Assembly (NCBI GenBank): GCA_943333275.1
Contig: CALQSQ010000023.1
Span: 1-59,798 of the forward strand
Length of the DNA stretch: 59,798 nt
Reading direction: 5' to 3'
DNA from: Akkermansia muciniphila
GTDB lineage: Bacteria; Verrucomicrobiota; Verrucomicrobiia; Verrucomicrobiales; V1-33
Shown here: one piece after another, positions 36,500 to 47,100 of the stretch
Layout of the letters: each line of letters begins with the position of its first letter
Numbering within the stretch: the first letter of the stretch is position 1
The notes under the pieces: model-generated
What the model saw: only the letters and a program-made list of their open reading frames with translations
Databases searched by the model: none
Told to the model about the DNA's origin: nothing
Position numbers and translations under genes: made by a program

Positions 36500-37918
36500 T
36501 CAGGGTTTCCTGGACTTGGGAGAATCCTCGGGCCGGGGCAGGGAACTGATGACCGGGGTTTGGGAATCGGTGATGAGTTTCGACTGGAAACGTTTTAAAT
36601 CGTTTTCGAAACCGGGGTAGGAGGTGTCCACGCATTCCACGTCTTCGATGATGGTCTCGCCGACGGCGAAAAGTCCGGCGATGGCGAAGGCCATGGCGAT
36701 GCGGTGATCGCCGTAGCTTTGGAGTCGGGCGGCCCTGAGAGGCTTGCCGCCATCAATTTCAAGGCCGTCGTAAAGCTCGCGCACTTCCACGCCCATTTCC
36801 TTGAGGTTGTGGGCAACCGCCGAGAGCCGGTCGGTTTCCTTGACGCGGAGTTCCTGGGCGTCGCGGATGACGGTGCGGCCCTGGGCCAGGGCGGCGGCGA
36901 CGGCGAGCACGGGCAGTTCATCGATCACGTTGGGGATTTCATTGCCTTCGATCACGGTGCCGCGGAGCGTGCCTCCCTTGATTGTCACCGTGCCTATTGG
37001 TTCCGCCTGGTCCGCATGGGACAGCACCTCGGTTATCTGGGCACCCATGCGTATGAGGACTTTGAGAATGCCGGTGCGGGTGGGGTTGAGTCCCACGTCC
37101 TGGATGGTCAGTTCGGACCCCTCCTGGGCGGCGGCGGCCACCGCCCAGAAGGCAGCGCTGGAAATGTCTCCGGGCACCAGGAAATCCCGGCTCTCCGGCA
37201 CCTGGCCCCCGTAAATGGAAATGCTCTGACCACTGCGCAGCGTCTTGACCATGAAATATTTCAACATCGTCTCGGTGTGATCCCGGGTGGCCTGGGGTTC
37301 GACGATGGTGGTTTTGCCGGAGGCAAACATGCCGGCGAGGAGCACTGCGCTTTTCACCTGGGCGCTGGCGACTGGCAGGGTGTAGCGGATGGGCTGGAGC
37401 GCTCCGCCGGTGATCTGCAGCGGAGGTGAACCATTAGGCCCCTCGGCCTTGATGTCCGCGCCCATGGCGGTGAGCGGTTCCATGACGCGCTTCATGGGGC
37501 GCCGCGAGAGGGATTCGTCGCCAAAGAGCCGGCTGGAAAAGGGCTGGGCCGCCAAAATACCAGAGAGCAGGCGCATGGTGGTGCCGGAATTGCCGCAGTC
37601 CAAATCCTGGGTCGGCGCGGACAATTGCATGCTGCAGCCGATGACCTCCAGACGCGTGGGGCCGGGGAGTTTTTTCCCCTGGCTGTCGGTCGATTTCCAA
37701 GCGTTGCCATCCTCGTCGATCGCCCGGATCTGTACGCCGAGGCGTCGCATGCATTCCACGGTGGCCAGGCAATCGGCGCTGGCGAGGAATCCGGAAATGA
37801 CGCAGGTACCGTTGGAAAGGCCAGCGAGCATGGCGGCGCGGTGCGAAATGGATTTGTCACCCGGCACGCGGATTTCAGCAGCGATGGGACGGGCTTGTTT
37901 GACTCGGAACTCGGACAT
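36500..37918 (-). CDS. aroA: AroA, EPSP synthase
   Basis: A 472-residue 3-phosphoshikimate 1-carboxyvinyltransferase (shikimate pathway, sixth step). N-terminal VPGDKSISHRAAML, then DCGNSGTTMRLLSGILA (PEP/shikimate site) and SLSRRPMKRVMEPLTAMGAD. C-terminal GNEIPNVIDELPVLAVAAAL, LRVKETDRLSAVAHNL and YGDHRIAMAFAIAG. The C-terminus is ~30 residues longer than usual, with a Pro/Lys-rich tail. It follows tyrA by 38 bp on the same strand, forming an aromatic amino acid operon. Confidence 0.96.
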   Translation of the reverse strand: MSEFRVKQARPIAAEIRVPGDKSISHRAAMLAGLSNGTCVISGFLASADCLATVECMRRLGVQIRAIDEDGNAWKSTDSQGKKLPGPTRLEVIGCSMQLSAPTQDLDCGNSGTTMRLLSGILAAQPFSSRLFGDESLSRRPMKRVMEPLTAMGADIKAEGPNGSPPLQITGGALQPIRYTLPVASAQVKSAVLLAGMFASGKTTIVEPQATRDHTETMLKYFMVKTLRSGQSISIYGGQVPESRDFLVPGDISSAAFWAVAAAAQEGSELTIQDVGLNPTRTGILKVLIRMGAQITEVLSHADQAEPIGTVTIKGGTLRGTVIEGNEIPNVIDELPVLAVAAALAQGRTVIRDAQELRVKETDRLSAVAHNLKEMGVEVRELYDGLEIDGGKPLRAARLQSYGDHRIAMAFAIAGLFAVGETIIEDVECVDTSYPGFENDLKRFQSKLITDSQTPVISSLPRPEDSPKSRKP

Positions 37919-37956
37919 GGGTCGGTGGGGGAGTGGGAGGGGAAAATGGCTGAAGG

Positions 37957-38826
37957 TTACTTTGGTTGGCAGGGATAGCGGGCATCACGCAGATGCTTGG
38001 CCTTTTCCAACGCGGCGAGCAGTGGTTGATGGTCCATATTTTCCAAAAACTCAAGTAGTTCCCCGAGCTTTTGGTGCAGGTTCCTGCCTGCCAGCAGCAC
38101 TGCGGAACGATTTTCGCGCAGGATTTCCTCCCACATGGCCGGATCGCCCGAGGCCACCCGGGTGGTGTCCCGCAGACCGCCTGCCGCAAATTGAGCGATG
38201 GATTGGTCTTCACTTAAAGCCGCCAGAACTATGGCCACGGCTGCGAGATGAGGGACATGGCTGATGCGGGCCATGATGGAATCGTGCAGGTCCGGCTCGA
38301 CCGAGGAGACGCGCGCCCCAAGCGTGTTCCAAAAAGCCGTGACTTTCTGAAGGGCCCCTGCGGGTGTGGAGGCAACGGGGGTGAGCAGGCAGGCGGCATC
38401 TTGAAACAGAAACGGCCGCGCGGCATCCAGTCCCTTGGCCTCCGATCCCGCCATGGGGTGTCCGCCGACAAAGGCAATCCCGGCATCCGCCAACTGGCGT
38501 CCGATGCCGTGAACCACGGGGCCTTTGACACTTCCCACATCGGTGATCGTGACGCCTGAGGCCAGGTCCGTCTGCATCAGCTGACCGATCAACTGCTGAT
38601 AGGTGCCAATCGGGGAGGCGAGCACAATGAGGTCTGCGCCGCGGATGGCCTCACCGAGGTCCGTCGTGGCGAGGTGGGCCAGCCGGGCTGACTGAATTTG
38701 CTGCGCGACTTCCCTTCGCCTGGTCCAGGCGCGGACGTCGTTCCAGCCGAGGCGTTTGGCGTCGTGCAGGAGACTGCCACCCAGCAGACCGGGGCCGAGA
38801 ATAGCAACGGAGGAAAAAGGACTCAC
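37957..38826 (-). CDS. tyrA: Prephenate dehydrogenase (TyrA family)
   Basis: A 289-residue NAD(P)-dependent dehydrogenase of prephenate/arogenate for tyrosine synthesis. The nucleotide-binding motif is VAILGPGLLGGSLLHDAK at the N-terminus. Other marks are DLIVLASPIGTYQQLI, TDVGSVKGPVV, FVGGHPMAGSEAKGLDAA (prephenate site) and the C-terminal helical domain with HDSIMARISHVPHLAAVA. No ACT or chorismate-mutase domain is fused. First gene of the tyrA-aroA pair. Confidence 0.93.
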   Translation of the reverse strand: MSPFSSVAILGPGLLGGSLLHDAKRLGWNDVRAWTRRREVAQQIQSARLAHLATTDLGEAIRGADLIVLASPIGTYQQLIGQLMQTDLASGVTITDVGSVKGPVVHGIGRQLADAGIAFVGGHPMAGSEAKGLDAARPFLFQDAACLLTPVASTPAGALQKVTAFWNTLGARVSSVEPDLHDSIMARISHVPHLAAVAIVLAALSEDQSIAQFAAGGLRDTTRVASGDPAMWEEILRENRSAVLLAGRNLHQKLGELLEFLENMDHQPLLAALEKAKHLRDARYPCQPK

Positions 38827-38850
38827 AGGGGACGCGGGATAAAAACGAAG

Positions 38851-38881
38851 CGCCCGGTGTGGAGGGTGGCCACACCGGGCG
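38851..38881 (-). terminator. Rho-independent terminator after the lipoprotein gene
   Basis: On the minus strand a long GC-rich stem (CGCCCGGTGTGG paired with CCACACCGGGCG) is followed by CTTCGTTTTTA. It lies 29 bp downstream of the stop of the lipoprotein gene at 38911 and 24 bp before tyrA, separating the two. Confidence 0.75.
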
Positions 38882-38910
38882 GAAAGTTCGGGTTCAAGCG
38901 TTTCCGCTGC

Positions 38911-39405
38911 TCACGGAACGCGGAAAATTTTCTTGGTGTAGGGGCACTCGACTTTCGTTCCGGAGGGAATGTCTTTGACGTCCACCTTGCCCTTGTCCGG
39001 GGCGTAGGGGCTGTAAACATAACCCTTCTCGCCGATCACCGGCGTGCCGAAAGGAAGGCTGGCTCCCTGCGTGGTGGGCTTGACGGGTGGAGTAACCGGA
39101 TCGGGAGTGCTGGGATTGGTTGGGGGGGGCTTGGTGCCCATGTCATTGTCACTAGGGTTGGTTCCGGTGTTGGAGTGGAGTTTTTCCGGATCCTCTCCCT
39201 GCGTGCCATTGTTTTTGGGTGGCTTGGGAGCCTGGTTGTCAGGCAGCGTTTCCGTGCCGCCGTAACCGTAGCGGGGCTTGCCGGTTTCCCGGATGAAGAC
39301 ATTGCCGTCCGGCCGGTAGTGGGGCTGGTTCACACAGGAGACAGCTGAGAACGATACGGCCAGAAGCGCAGCAGCGCGCAGTGGGTTTGGAAGGGAGTTT
39401 TTCAT
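38911..39405 (-). CDS. Small Pro-rich lipoprotein
   Basis: 164 residues from ATG 39405 (the open frame extends to 39486 without protein-like text). Signal peptide with lipobox FSAVSC at residue ~24. A long low-complexity linker rich in Pro, Asn, Thr and Gly follows, then a short C-terminal domain (PFGTPVIGEKGYVYSPYAPD, ending YTKKIFRVP). Proteins with this Y-x-Y-S-P-Y...G ending are common uncharacterised Verrucomicrobia lipoproteins. Monocistronic, with a strong terminator downstream. Confidence 0.7.
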   Translation of the reverse strand: MKNSLPNPLRAAALLAVSFSAVSCVNQPHYRPDGNVFIRETGKPRYGYGGTETLPDNQAPKPPKNNGTQGEDPEKLHSNTGTNPSDNDMGTKPPPTNPSTPDPVTPPVKPTTQGASLPFGTPVIGEKGYVYSPYAPDKGKVDVKDIPSGTKVECPYTKKIFRVP

Positions 39406-39530
39406 AGATTTAAAGGCGGAACATTTGGGCGGCCGCACGCTTGGGATTGTTACGGGGCACTTTTGATCTTCTTTCAAGGTGGTCAAACTATTTCCTCGGC
39501 TGAAGTCAGCATTTACCCGCGAGGCACACC

Positions 39531-40610
39531 CTAGGTGCGGCTAGACTGGGCGGAACGTTGCAGTGCCGCCTCACGGCGCATTTCCCGGCGCACTTCGCGG
39601 AGACGCTTGTAGCCAACCAGCTTCTTCTGACCCTCGTCGTAGAAGCGATGGCCGATCGTTTTCAGGCTGCTCCAGAACGTGATGGGCTGCACGCTGGTGA
39701 AGATTTCGTGGGATTTGTGGCAGGCTTCGAGCAGGTAATTGGGAATCCGGGGACTGAGGTGGTGGATGTGGTGGAAGCCGATATTGCCGGTGAACCATTG
39801 AAGGACCTTTGGCAACTTGTAAAAGGAACTGCCAAGGAGCGCGGCGCTGGTGAAGTCCCACTCATCGTGTTCCTCCCAGTAGACATCCTCGAACTGATGC
39901 TGGACATAGAACATCCAAATCCCCAGGGATCCGGAAATCATGGTGATGGGAAGCTGGATGGAAAGATAGCCTTTCCAGCCCAGAAGCCAGCAGCCGAGGC
40001 CGACCATGAGAGCGAGGGCCACGTTCATGGCATACACGGATTTCCGCTCACGCCAGGTGGCGTTCTTGTTCGAGAAACGCTGATAGCCGACGAACACCAC
40101 CAGCGGGGCAAGCACGAAGAGCATGATGGGATTGCGCACCACGCGGTAGACGAGGCGTTTCCATTTCGGGGCGGCGAGATACTCGGAAATGGTCATGGTC
40201 CAGATGTCCCCGGTGCCGCGACGATCCAGATCCCCGCAGGAGGCATGGTGAATGGCGTGTTCCCATCTCCAATGCACGTAGGGGGTGAAAGTCAGCATGC
40301 CGGTGATGAATCCGACGATATCATTGGCCCGTTTACTCTTAAAGAAGGAGCCGTGACCGCAGTCATGAAAAATAATAAAAATGCGCACAGTCAACAGTGC
40401 CGCCACGGTTGCCAACAGGAGCGTGATCCAATAGGGGCCCTTGAGGCTCCAAGCCATCAACACCCACAGCCCTGCAAATGGGACCATGGTATTGGCGAGC
40501 TGCCAGACGGCCCGGCCTGCGGAGGGGCGGGTGTACTCGGCAATGATTTTCTTCCATTCCTGGACAGATGGGAGAGCGGGACTGGTTGGGGACGTGGGGG
40601 TGCTAGTCAT
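39531..40610 (-). CDS. Membrane fatty acid desaturase
   Basis: A 359-residue integral membrane desaturase with the three histidine boxes that bind the di-iron centre: HDCGH (in IIFHDCGHGSFF, residue ~78), EHAIHH (~115) and HHIHH (in GFHHIHHLS, ~285). Several transmembrane helices flank them. The family introduces double bonds in acyl chains of membrane lipids. The start at 40610 (MTSTPTSPTSP) is chosen; the longer open frame to 41003 overlaps the ilvB gene and has no family similarity. Confidence 0.88.
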   Translation of the reverse strand: MTSTPTSPTSPALPSVQEWKKIIAEYTRPSAGRAVWQLANTMVPFAGLWVLMAWSLKGPYWITLLLATVAALLTVRIFIIFHDCGHGSFFKSKRANDIVGFITGMLTFTPYVHWRWEHAIHHASCGDLDRRGTGDIWTMTISEYLAAPKWKRLVYRVVRNPIMLFVLAPLVVFVGYQRFSNKNATWRERKSVYAMNVALALMVGLGCWLLGWKGYLSIQLPITMISGSLGIWMFYVQHQFEDVYWEEHDEWDFTSAALLGSSFYKLPKVLQWFTGNIGFHHIHHLSPRIPNYLLEACHKSHEIFTSVQPITFWSSLKTIGHRFYDEGQKKLVGYKRLREVRREMRREAALQRSAQSSRT

Positions 40611-40774
40611 AGTTGGTATAACGGAAAACGGTCTGGTGGTCAGAAATCGGCGGGGGTTCGCCCATCGGGAGCACTCATTCCTAGGGTGGCATACCCCAAA
40701 AATAGGGGCCGGTCTACCGGTTCTTTTAGGGAAATGAATTGATTTGTTTAGACGAAAATCAGGAAGGGCGGTCC

Positions 40775-42601
40775 TTAAAGAGCCGAGGGGACGACGCCCT
40801 TGGCGGCCCTGGCCACCCCTTCGGAGGTCGTAATGATGTCCTTGTAGGTCATGCCGCCGGGAATCATCGGCAGCACGTGTTCCGTGTAAGGCACCATGAT
40901 GTTCAGGACATAGGGAGTCTTGGCGGCCAGCATGCGCTGGATTGCGGGGACGACCTCGGACTTCTGCGTGATGTGTTCGCACGGGACCTCGAAGGATTCG
41001 CACATTTTGACGTAGTTGGGGTAGATGTCCCCCGGGCTATCGAGCTTGCCGAGGAAGGTGTGGGCGCGGTTGGATTGATATTTCAAATCCTCCCACTGCA
41101 CGACCATGCCGAGGTGCTGGTTGTTCAGAATGATGCACTTGATGGCGATGCCCTCGGCCACCGCGGTGGCGAGTTCCTGGATGTTCATGAGCACGGAGCC
41201 GTCCCCGTCGATGTCCACGACCTCGAGATCGGGGAAGGCGACTTTGCAGCCAAGCGCCGCGGGCAGTCCGTAGCCCATGGAGCCAAGGCCCAGGCTGCTC
41301 ACAAAGCGCCGGGGTTTGTCAAAATGGTAATACTGCGCAGCCCACATCTGGTGCTGGCCCACGCCGGTGGTCATGATGATGTCGCCCTTGCTGACCTCGT
41401 AAAGTTTCTCGATCACAAACTGGGGCGCGATCGCATTCGGATAGTCCTCGTAGGTGTTGGGGCTGTCCTTTTTCCACTTGGCGATCTGAGCCAGCCAGTC
41501 GGGGCGCTGGGTGAGCTTTTTGGCATCACGTTTGTAGCCAGCCACTTCCAGTAATTCGTTGAGGCGTTTGAGGGCTTTCTTGATGTTTGCCTGGATGGGG
41601 AGTTTGACGTGCTTGTTCTTGTTGATCTCCGCGTTGTCGATGTCGATATGGATGATCGTGCCGTGTTCGCAGAATTTCTCCACCTTGCCGGTCACGCGGT
41701 CATCGAAGCGGACGCCGAAAGCCAGCAGAAGATCGGCTTCATTGGCAGCATTATTGGCAGCGACAGTGCCGTGCATGCCGAGCCATTTCAGCGAGAGCGG
41801 ATGCGTTTCGGGAAACGCTCCCACACCCATCAAGGTCGTGGTCACGGGTATGTGCGTGCGTTCTGCGAACTCCAGCAGTTCATCATGGGCTTCGCCAGAA
41901 ATGATCCCGCCGCCGCAGTAAAGAACCGGGCGCTGAGCCTGCTTGATCAGTCCAATTGCCTCGTTCATGGCCACCTCGTCGAGTTCAAAATCGGGCTTGT
42001 AGCCGCGCAACTCGATGGTTTCCGGATAGATGGGCTGGCGGCGCGCTTCCTGGACATCCTTGGGCATGTCGATGATCACCGGTCCGGGACGGCCCGTCTG
42101 CGCAATGTAAAAGGCTTCTTTGACGATGCGGGGAATGTCATTGGGATCGGTCACCAGATAGCTGTGTTTCACGATCGGCAGGGTCACTCCAAAAAAGTCC
42201 GTTTCCTGAAAGGCACCGCGCCCAATCATGAACGTGGGCACCTGGCCTGTAATGACCACCAACGGCGTGGAGTCCAGATAGGCATCCGCAATCGGCGTTA
42301 CAATGTTGGTGGCACCCGGGCCGGAGGTTCCCATGCACACGCCTGCCCTGCCGGTCACACGGGCGTAGCCCTCTGCGGCAAACCCGCCGCCCTGTTCATG
42401 GCGCGGCAGGATCGTGCGGATCTGTTTCGAAGCTGTCAGCGCCTGGTGGATCGGCATCGAGGCCCCGCCAGGGTAGGCGAAAATGGTATCGACCCCCTCA
42501 CGCTCCATGCAGCTTACAAGGATCTCAGCCCCCGTCATCATTTGTCCGCGATCAGGCGCGGAGGTGGAGTCTTTCGGGGCGGTGGCAGTTTTGGTGGACA
42601 T
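40775..42601 (-). CDS. ilvB: Acetolactate synthase large subunit
   Basis: A 608-residue ThDP-dependent enzyme for the first common step of valine, leucine and isoleucine synthesis. N-terminal [20 protein letters not shown], the [20 protein letters not shown] motif with catalytic Glu, [18 protein letters not shown], and the ThDP-binding [19 protein letters not shown] then [13 protein letters not shown] near the C-terminus. No small-subunit gene (ilvN) or ilvC lies in this window. The start at 42601 ([12 protein letters not shown]) removes 21 residues of non-family sequence. Confidence 0.95.
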   Translation of the reverse strand: MSTKTATAPKDSTSAPDRGQMMTGAEILVSCMEREGVDTIFAYPGGASMPIHQALTASKQIRTILPRHEQGGGFAAEGYARVTGRAGVCMGTSGPGATNIVTPIADAYLDSTPLVVITGQVPTFMIGRGAFQETDFFGVTLPIVKHSYLVTDPNDIPRIVKEAFYIAQTGRPGPVIIDMPKDVQEARRQPIYPETIELRGYKPDFELDEVAMNEAIGLIKQAQRPVLYCGGGIISGEAHDELLEFAERTHIPVTTTLMGVGAFPETHPLSLKWLGMHGTVAANNAANEADLLLAFGVRFDDRVTGKVEKFCEHGTIIHIDIDNAEINKNKHVKLPIQANIKKALKRLNELLEVAGYKRDAKKLTQRPDWLAQIAKWKKDSPNTYEDYPNAIAPQFVIEKLYEVSKGDIIMTTGVGQHQMWAAQYYHFDKPRRFVSSLGLGSMGYGLPAALGCKVAFPDLEVVDIDGDGSVLMNIQELATAVAEGIAIKCIILNNQHLGMVVQWEDLKYQSNRAHTFLGKLDSPGDIYPNYVKMCESFEVPCEHITQKSEVVPAIQRMLAAKTPYVLNIMVPYTEHVLPMIPGGMTYKDIITTSEGVARAAKGVVPSAL

Positions 42602-42626
42602 GGTTTGGATTTTGGAAATTTCGGAT

Positions 42627-42649
42627 CCGGGAAACGAACTATTTCCCGG
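42627..42649. other. Palindromic hairpin upstream of ilvB
   Basis: CCGGGAAA and TTTCCCGG separated by 7 bases, between the end of the DUF1501 gene and the ilvB start. It could terminate the upstream transcript or act in the ilvB leader. No leader peptide rich in Leu/Val/Ile was recognised. Confidence 0.4.
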
Positions 42650-42732
42650 GAAAAGGACGGGCATTCTAAACGCACTGGGGGAAAGCGCAAATGAGTTTCC
42701 TTCACGAAGATTTGATCCGTTCGGACCCCTTT

Positions 42733-44127
42733 TCAGGCCAGCAGCCCATCCACCACATTTCCTGCAACATCTGTGAGGCGGTAATCGCGACCCGTGTGGC
42801 GGAACGTCAGCTTTTCATGATTCAGGCCCAGAAGGTGCAGGATGGTGGCATGGAAATCGTGCATGTGGACGGGGTCGCTGGCGACGTTGATGCCGTAGTC
42901 ATCGGAGGCGCCATAAACGCTGCCGGCCTTGACGCCCGCGCCTGCGAGCCATGAGGAGAAGACCCAGTGGTGGTGTTCGCGGCCGGCGGCTCCGGCTCCA
43001 CTATTGAAGGGGGTGCGGCCGAATTCGGTGCTCCACACGACGAGGGTGTCCTCCAGCATGCCGCGTTGTTTCAAGTCCTGGAGCAGACCGGCGATGGGCT
43101 GGTCCACATTCTTGGCCAGCGGGGTGTGCGTCAGCATGTCGCCATGTGCGTCCCAGTTGTTGGACGAGCCGACGTCGATCAATTCCACAAAGCGCACGCC
43201 ACGTTCGGCGAGTCGACGCGCCACAAGACACTGCCAGCCGAAACCTGAGGTCTGGCCGCGGGTCATGCCGTAGAGGCTGTGGGTGGCATCGGATTCCTTG
43301 GAGAGATCAAAGACATCCGGAACTTCCATCTGCATGCCGAAGGCGGTCTCGAATGATTTCATTCGCGCCGCAAGCAGAGGATCGTTGGAGCGTGCGGCAA
43401 GGTGGCGGTCGTTCATGCGACTCATCATGCCCAGTTCCATTTCCTGAAGACGATTGGTGGCCGCCCGGCGCTGGATGTTGGCGACGGGTTCCGGACCGGG
43501 GACCACGAGGGTGCCCTGGTGCGCCCCGGGCAGGAAATCGCTCGCCCAGACCTGCCCGCCGGCATAGGGCGTTTGGGGAGCGATGACCACGAAGGAAGGC
43601 AGATTTTTGTTCATGCTCCCCAGCCCGTAACTGACCCATGATCCAATGCTCGGCCGGGCAAAAGTGAAGGAACCGGTGTGGATGCCCAGCGTGGCTTCGT
43701 AGTGGTTGGTGTGGTCTGATTTCATCGAGCGGATGACGCACAGGTCATCCACCTGACCGGCCATATGGGGAAAGAGGGAACTGACTTCTGTGCCGCACTT
43801 TCCATGCGGGGAAAATTCCCATTGGGGGCGTTTCAGAAACATTTTGAAATCGCCCTTACGCCCCTGGAATTCATTGACGGAAACCGTCTTGTCACCATCC
43901 GCGAAAAGCTTGGGCTTGGGGTCCCAGGAATCGACATGCGAGACCCCGCCGCTCATGTAAAGAAAGATCACCCGTTTGGCCTTGGGGGCGTAATGCGAGA
44001 GCTTTGCACTCAGAGGATCATCCTCGGCCAGCAGTTGGGAAATCATGCCGGGCATCAGCATGGACCCACCCATCAATGAGCGCAGAAAGCCGCGGCGGGT
44101 GGGATCGAATTTGCAGTCGGATTTCAT
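42733..44127 (-). CDS. DUF1501 exported protein
   Basis: 464 residues with a twin-arginine signal ([20 protein letters not shown]). Family motifs: [78 protein letters not shown]. It lies 10 bp downstream of the DUF1549/DUF1553 giant on the same strand, the classical two-gene arrangement. It is related to but clearly distinct from the DUF1501 protein at 17790-19247. Periplasmic sulfatase/phosphatase-like fold; substrate unknown. Confidence 0.9.
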   Translation of the reverse strand: MKSDCKFDPTRRGFLRSLMGGSMLMPGMISQLLAEDDPLSAKLSHYAPKAKRVIFLYMSGGVSHVDSWDPKPKLFADGDKTVSVNEFQGRKGDFKMFLKRPQWEFSPHGKCGTEVSSLFPHMAGQVDDLCVIRSMKSDHTNHYEATLGIHTGSFTFARPSIGSWVSYGLGSMNKNLPSFVVIAPQTPYAGGQVWASDFLPGAHQGTLVVPGPEPVANIQRRAATNRLQEMELGMMSRMNDRHLAARSNDPLLAARMKSFETAFGMQMEVPDVFDLSKESDATHSLYGMTRGQTSGFGWQCLVARRLAERGVRFVELIDVGSSNNWDAHGDMLTHTPLAKNVDQPIAGLLQDLKQRGMLEDTLVVWSTEFGRTPFNSGAGAAGREHHHWVFSSWLAGAGVKAGSVYGASDDYGINVASDPVHMHDFHATILHLLGLNHEKLTFRHTGRDYRLTDVAGNVVDGLLA

Positions 44128-44137
44128 AAAGGTGTGG

Positions 44138-47100
44138 TCAGTCTAAAGTGAGAAATTCATCGCTGCCAAAAAGCGTGCGGACATACGCGGCCATCGGCCC
44201 GAACTCGGCGCTGGCCTGTCCGCTGGACAGCATTTCCGCGCGGTAGGCGGCGAGAAATCCGCTGGCTTCCGCTGTTTCGACATCGGTGGGATCGCGTCCC
44301 AGAGTGAGCTGGGTGGCCATCGCGATGCGGGCTGATTCCTCGGCCTGCGCCGATTGCAGACGTTGGGCGAATTTTTCGGCCTTCGCATGCACGAAGGGAT
44401 CATTGAGGAAGAAAAGCGACTGCGTGGGCACGGTTGTGGTGCGCCGCTCCGGGGTGGAGGCATTGGGATCGGCACCATCGAAGAGAGCCAGAAACGGATG
44501 CCGCTTGATGCGCTGCACCATCAGGTAAACGCTCCGTTTGTTGTGGTCATAGACCGCGCTGAATGGGCCATGTTGGGAAAAGCCCCAGGTGATGGGGGAG
44601 GGGAACGGATGCTCGCGCCCGGGGGTCAGATCCAGTTCGCCGCTGATCGCGAGGATGGCATCCCGTGTCTCCTCGGCACTAAGTCGACGGCGGGAAAAAC
44701 CATTGTAATACTCACCATGGGCCTCTCCTGCGGAGTCCTGCTGATAGGTGGAACTCAGCATGATCAGCCGATGAATGGCCTTGATGGACCAGCCGCTTTT
44801 GATGAAGGCGTCCGCCAGATGATCGAGCAACTCCGGATGCGTGGGCGGCTGTCCACGGATGCCGAAATCATTCGGCGTTCTGACAAGGCCGCGACCGAAA
44901 TGGTATTGCCACAGGCGGTTCACCATCACGCGAGCCGTCAGCGGATTGTCCGCCCGCGTGATCCATTGCGCCAGTTCAAGCCGTCCACTGCCCTCGGTTC
45001 CCGGTGGCAGAGGTTCGCCGCCCAGGGCCGTGAGGAAGCCGCGGGGCGTTTCCGCGCCGGGGTGATCCATGTCCCCGCGCACTTGCACCCGGGCATTATG
45101 CGGGGTCCCCTCCACCATGCCATAGGCCATCTCCGCAGGGCCATTGGTCAGGAGGGTGTTGAGTTCCTCCTTGGTTTTTTCCAATTCCGCTGTCATCGCG
45201 GTGAGCTTTTGGCGAATCTCCGCCACCTTTTCCAGCCCACCGCTGCGGGCCACCACCGGCGCTCCGTCCAAGGGTGGGAGTGGGAGGTCCGAGTGGATGA
45301 AATTATCCGCATCTAGTGCCGGCCGAACTCCGCCACGGTGGCCGTAGCTGTCGATGAACGTGTAGTCGAGCGTGCCATCCCATCCCGTGGCCACCTGGCC
45401 GTTGAACTCATGCCGTGAAGCCTTGGAGGCGATGACTCCGGTGTAAGTTTTCGCCTTGGTATCGAGTCTGACCTGCACTTGATACCATTCTCCAATTTTG
45501 ATCGGCGCCACGGCGTCGCGCGCGTCGCCACTGCGCCGGAAAAATTCACTGCCGTTGAAGAACAACTCGATCGCCGCCGAACTTCCAGGACCATGGCCAA
45601 GGTAGAAGCGCCACGATCCATCACCTCCCGCCGTGGCCTCCGCACAGCGAAAATCGAAACCCACATTCAGCACACCATCTTTGTCGGGCTTCACGCTGGC
45701 GACGGACTGGCCAAAGCCATCGTATTCGCCGCGGTTGGGCATGTGGATGCCAAGGCCCCGGGCGGGGAAAATATTTTGCCAGGGACTCTGGGATGCCGCG
45801 GAAATTTTCACCACGCTGTTCGGACCTGGTCCCCACGGCGAGGCGGGCACCGCGCCGTCGTTCTGGGCCTCAAACGCGCCATCGATTCCCACCAGCTTTT
45901 GCAGGTCCGCGTTCAGCGTGGCGTAATCGGGTTCACCGACCGGGGATACCGAATCGGGGATGGTTGTGCTTACCGGAAGCAAGGGGGTGTCCTGTGCACC
46001 AAAATTATCCAGATCAATTCCCGGAAGCCCGGTGCCTGGCTGGTTGCGTGAATCGAGTTGCGCAAAATCCAACGCTCCCGGCCATTGTGCGGCGAGAGGG
46101 TGATTTGGAAAATTTACGATCTCGCCCGGAGTTCCAAGACTGCCGGAAACTTCCCTGGTCTGCAGATTGAAGGTTAGTTGAAGGTTGTGCCACTGATTGG
46201 GTTTCAAGTTTCCGACGATCTTGGTGGAGTCACCGGTCCGTATTGAAACGGAGCTTGATGAAATCAGAACCTCCACCGCCGGAACGCCATTCTGGGAACC
46301 AATCCAGAAACGGTGGGAACCCGGGGCGGCAGCATCCGGCGGGGCGACGCGGAAGTCCAGATTGACATGGAACAGACGGGTGTTCTCACGCGTGCGGCGC
46401 GGATGGATGCCCTGGGATATGCGGTAATCGGCCGTTCCGACGGATACGTTTGCCCCCACATTTCCGCGTGGATACAGATTCTTAAAAGGACTCTGCGCTC
46501 CGGTGCTGACGGCGATTTTCCCTTCATAAATCCATGGTGGCACGAGGACTCCGTTGCTGCCGCCGGCCGCGGGGGCCTGCATTTCAAAATCCCCGTCGAA
46601 ATCTTCAAGCGAACGCAGCACCGCAGCCGGCACGGGCTGCTTTTGTTGTTCCAGTTTGCGTGCAAGCGTGGCCACGCGGGAGTCGAACTCGCGCCAGCGG
46701 GGGCGCGATTCCTCGGGTGGTTGCAGCGGAAGCATGCAGCGGAATTTCTGCTTTTGTTCCGAGGCGGGAAAGGCGTAGTGGGAACTGTCGAAGATTCCAT
46801 AGAGCGCGTAGTAATCACTCACGGAAACCGGATCGAATTTGTGATCATGGCAGCGGGCACAGCCCAGGCTGAGGCCCAGCACCGACTGGCCCAGGGTGTC
46901 GATGGTGTCCTGGATGGTCAGGTTGTGGTAGTTTTCCGAATCAAATCCAAAGCGGCGCGAGATGGCCAGATAGCCTGTGGCGGTGGCGCGTTCGGCATAT
47001 TTTTCCTTGGGACCCTTTTTAGCGAGGACATCGCCCGCGATCTGTTCCTGAAGAAATACATCGTAGGGTTTGTCGGCGTTGAAGGAATCGATCACATAAT

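Noticed and set aside
40611..41003. N-terminal extension of the desaturase frame
   Set aside because: Overlaps ilvB on the same strand and has no desaturase similarity.
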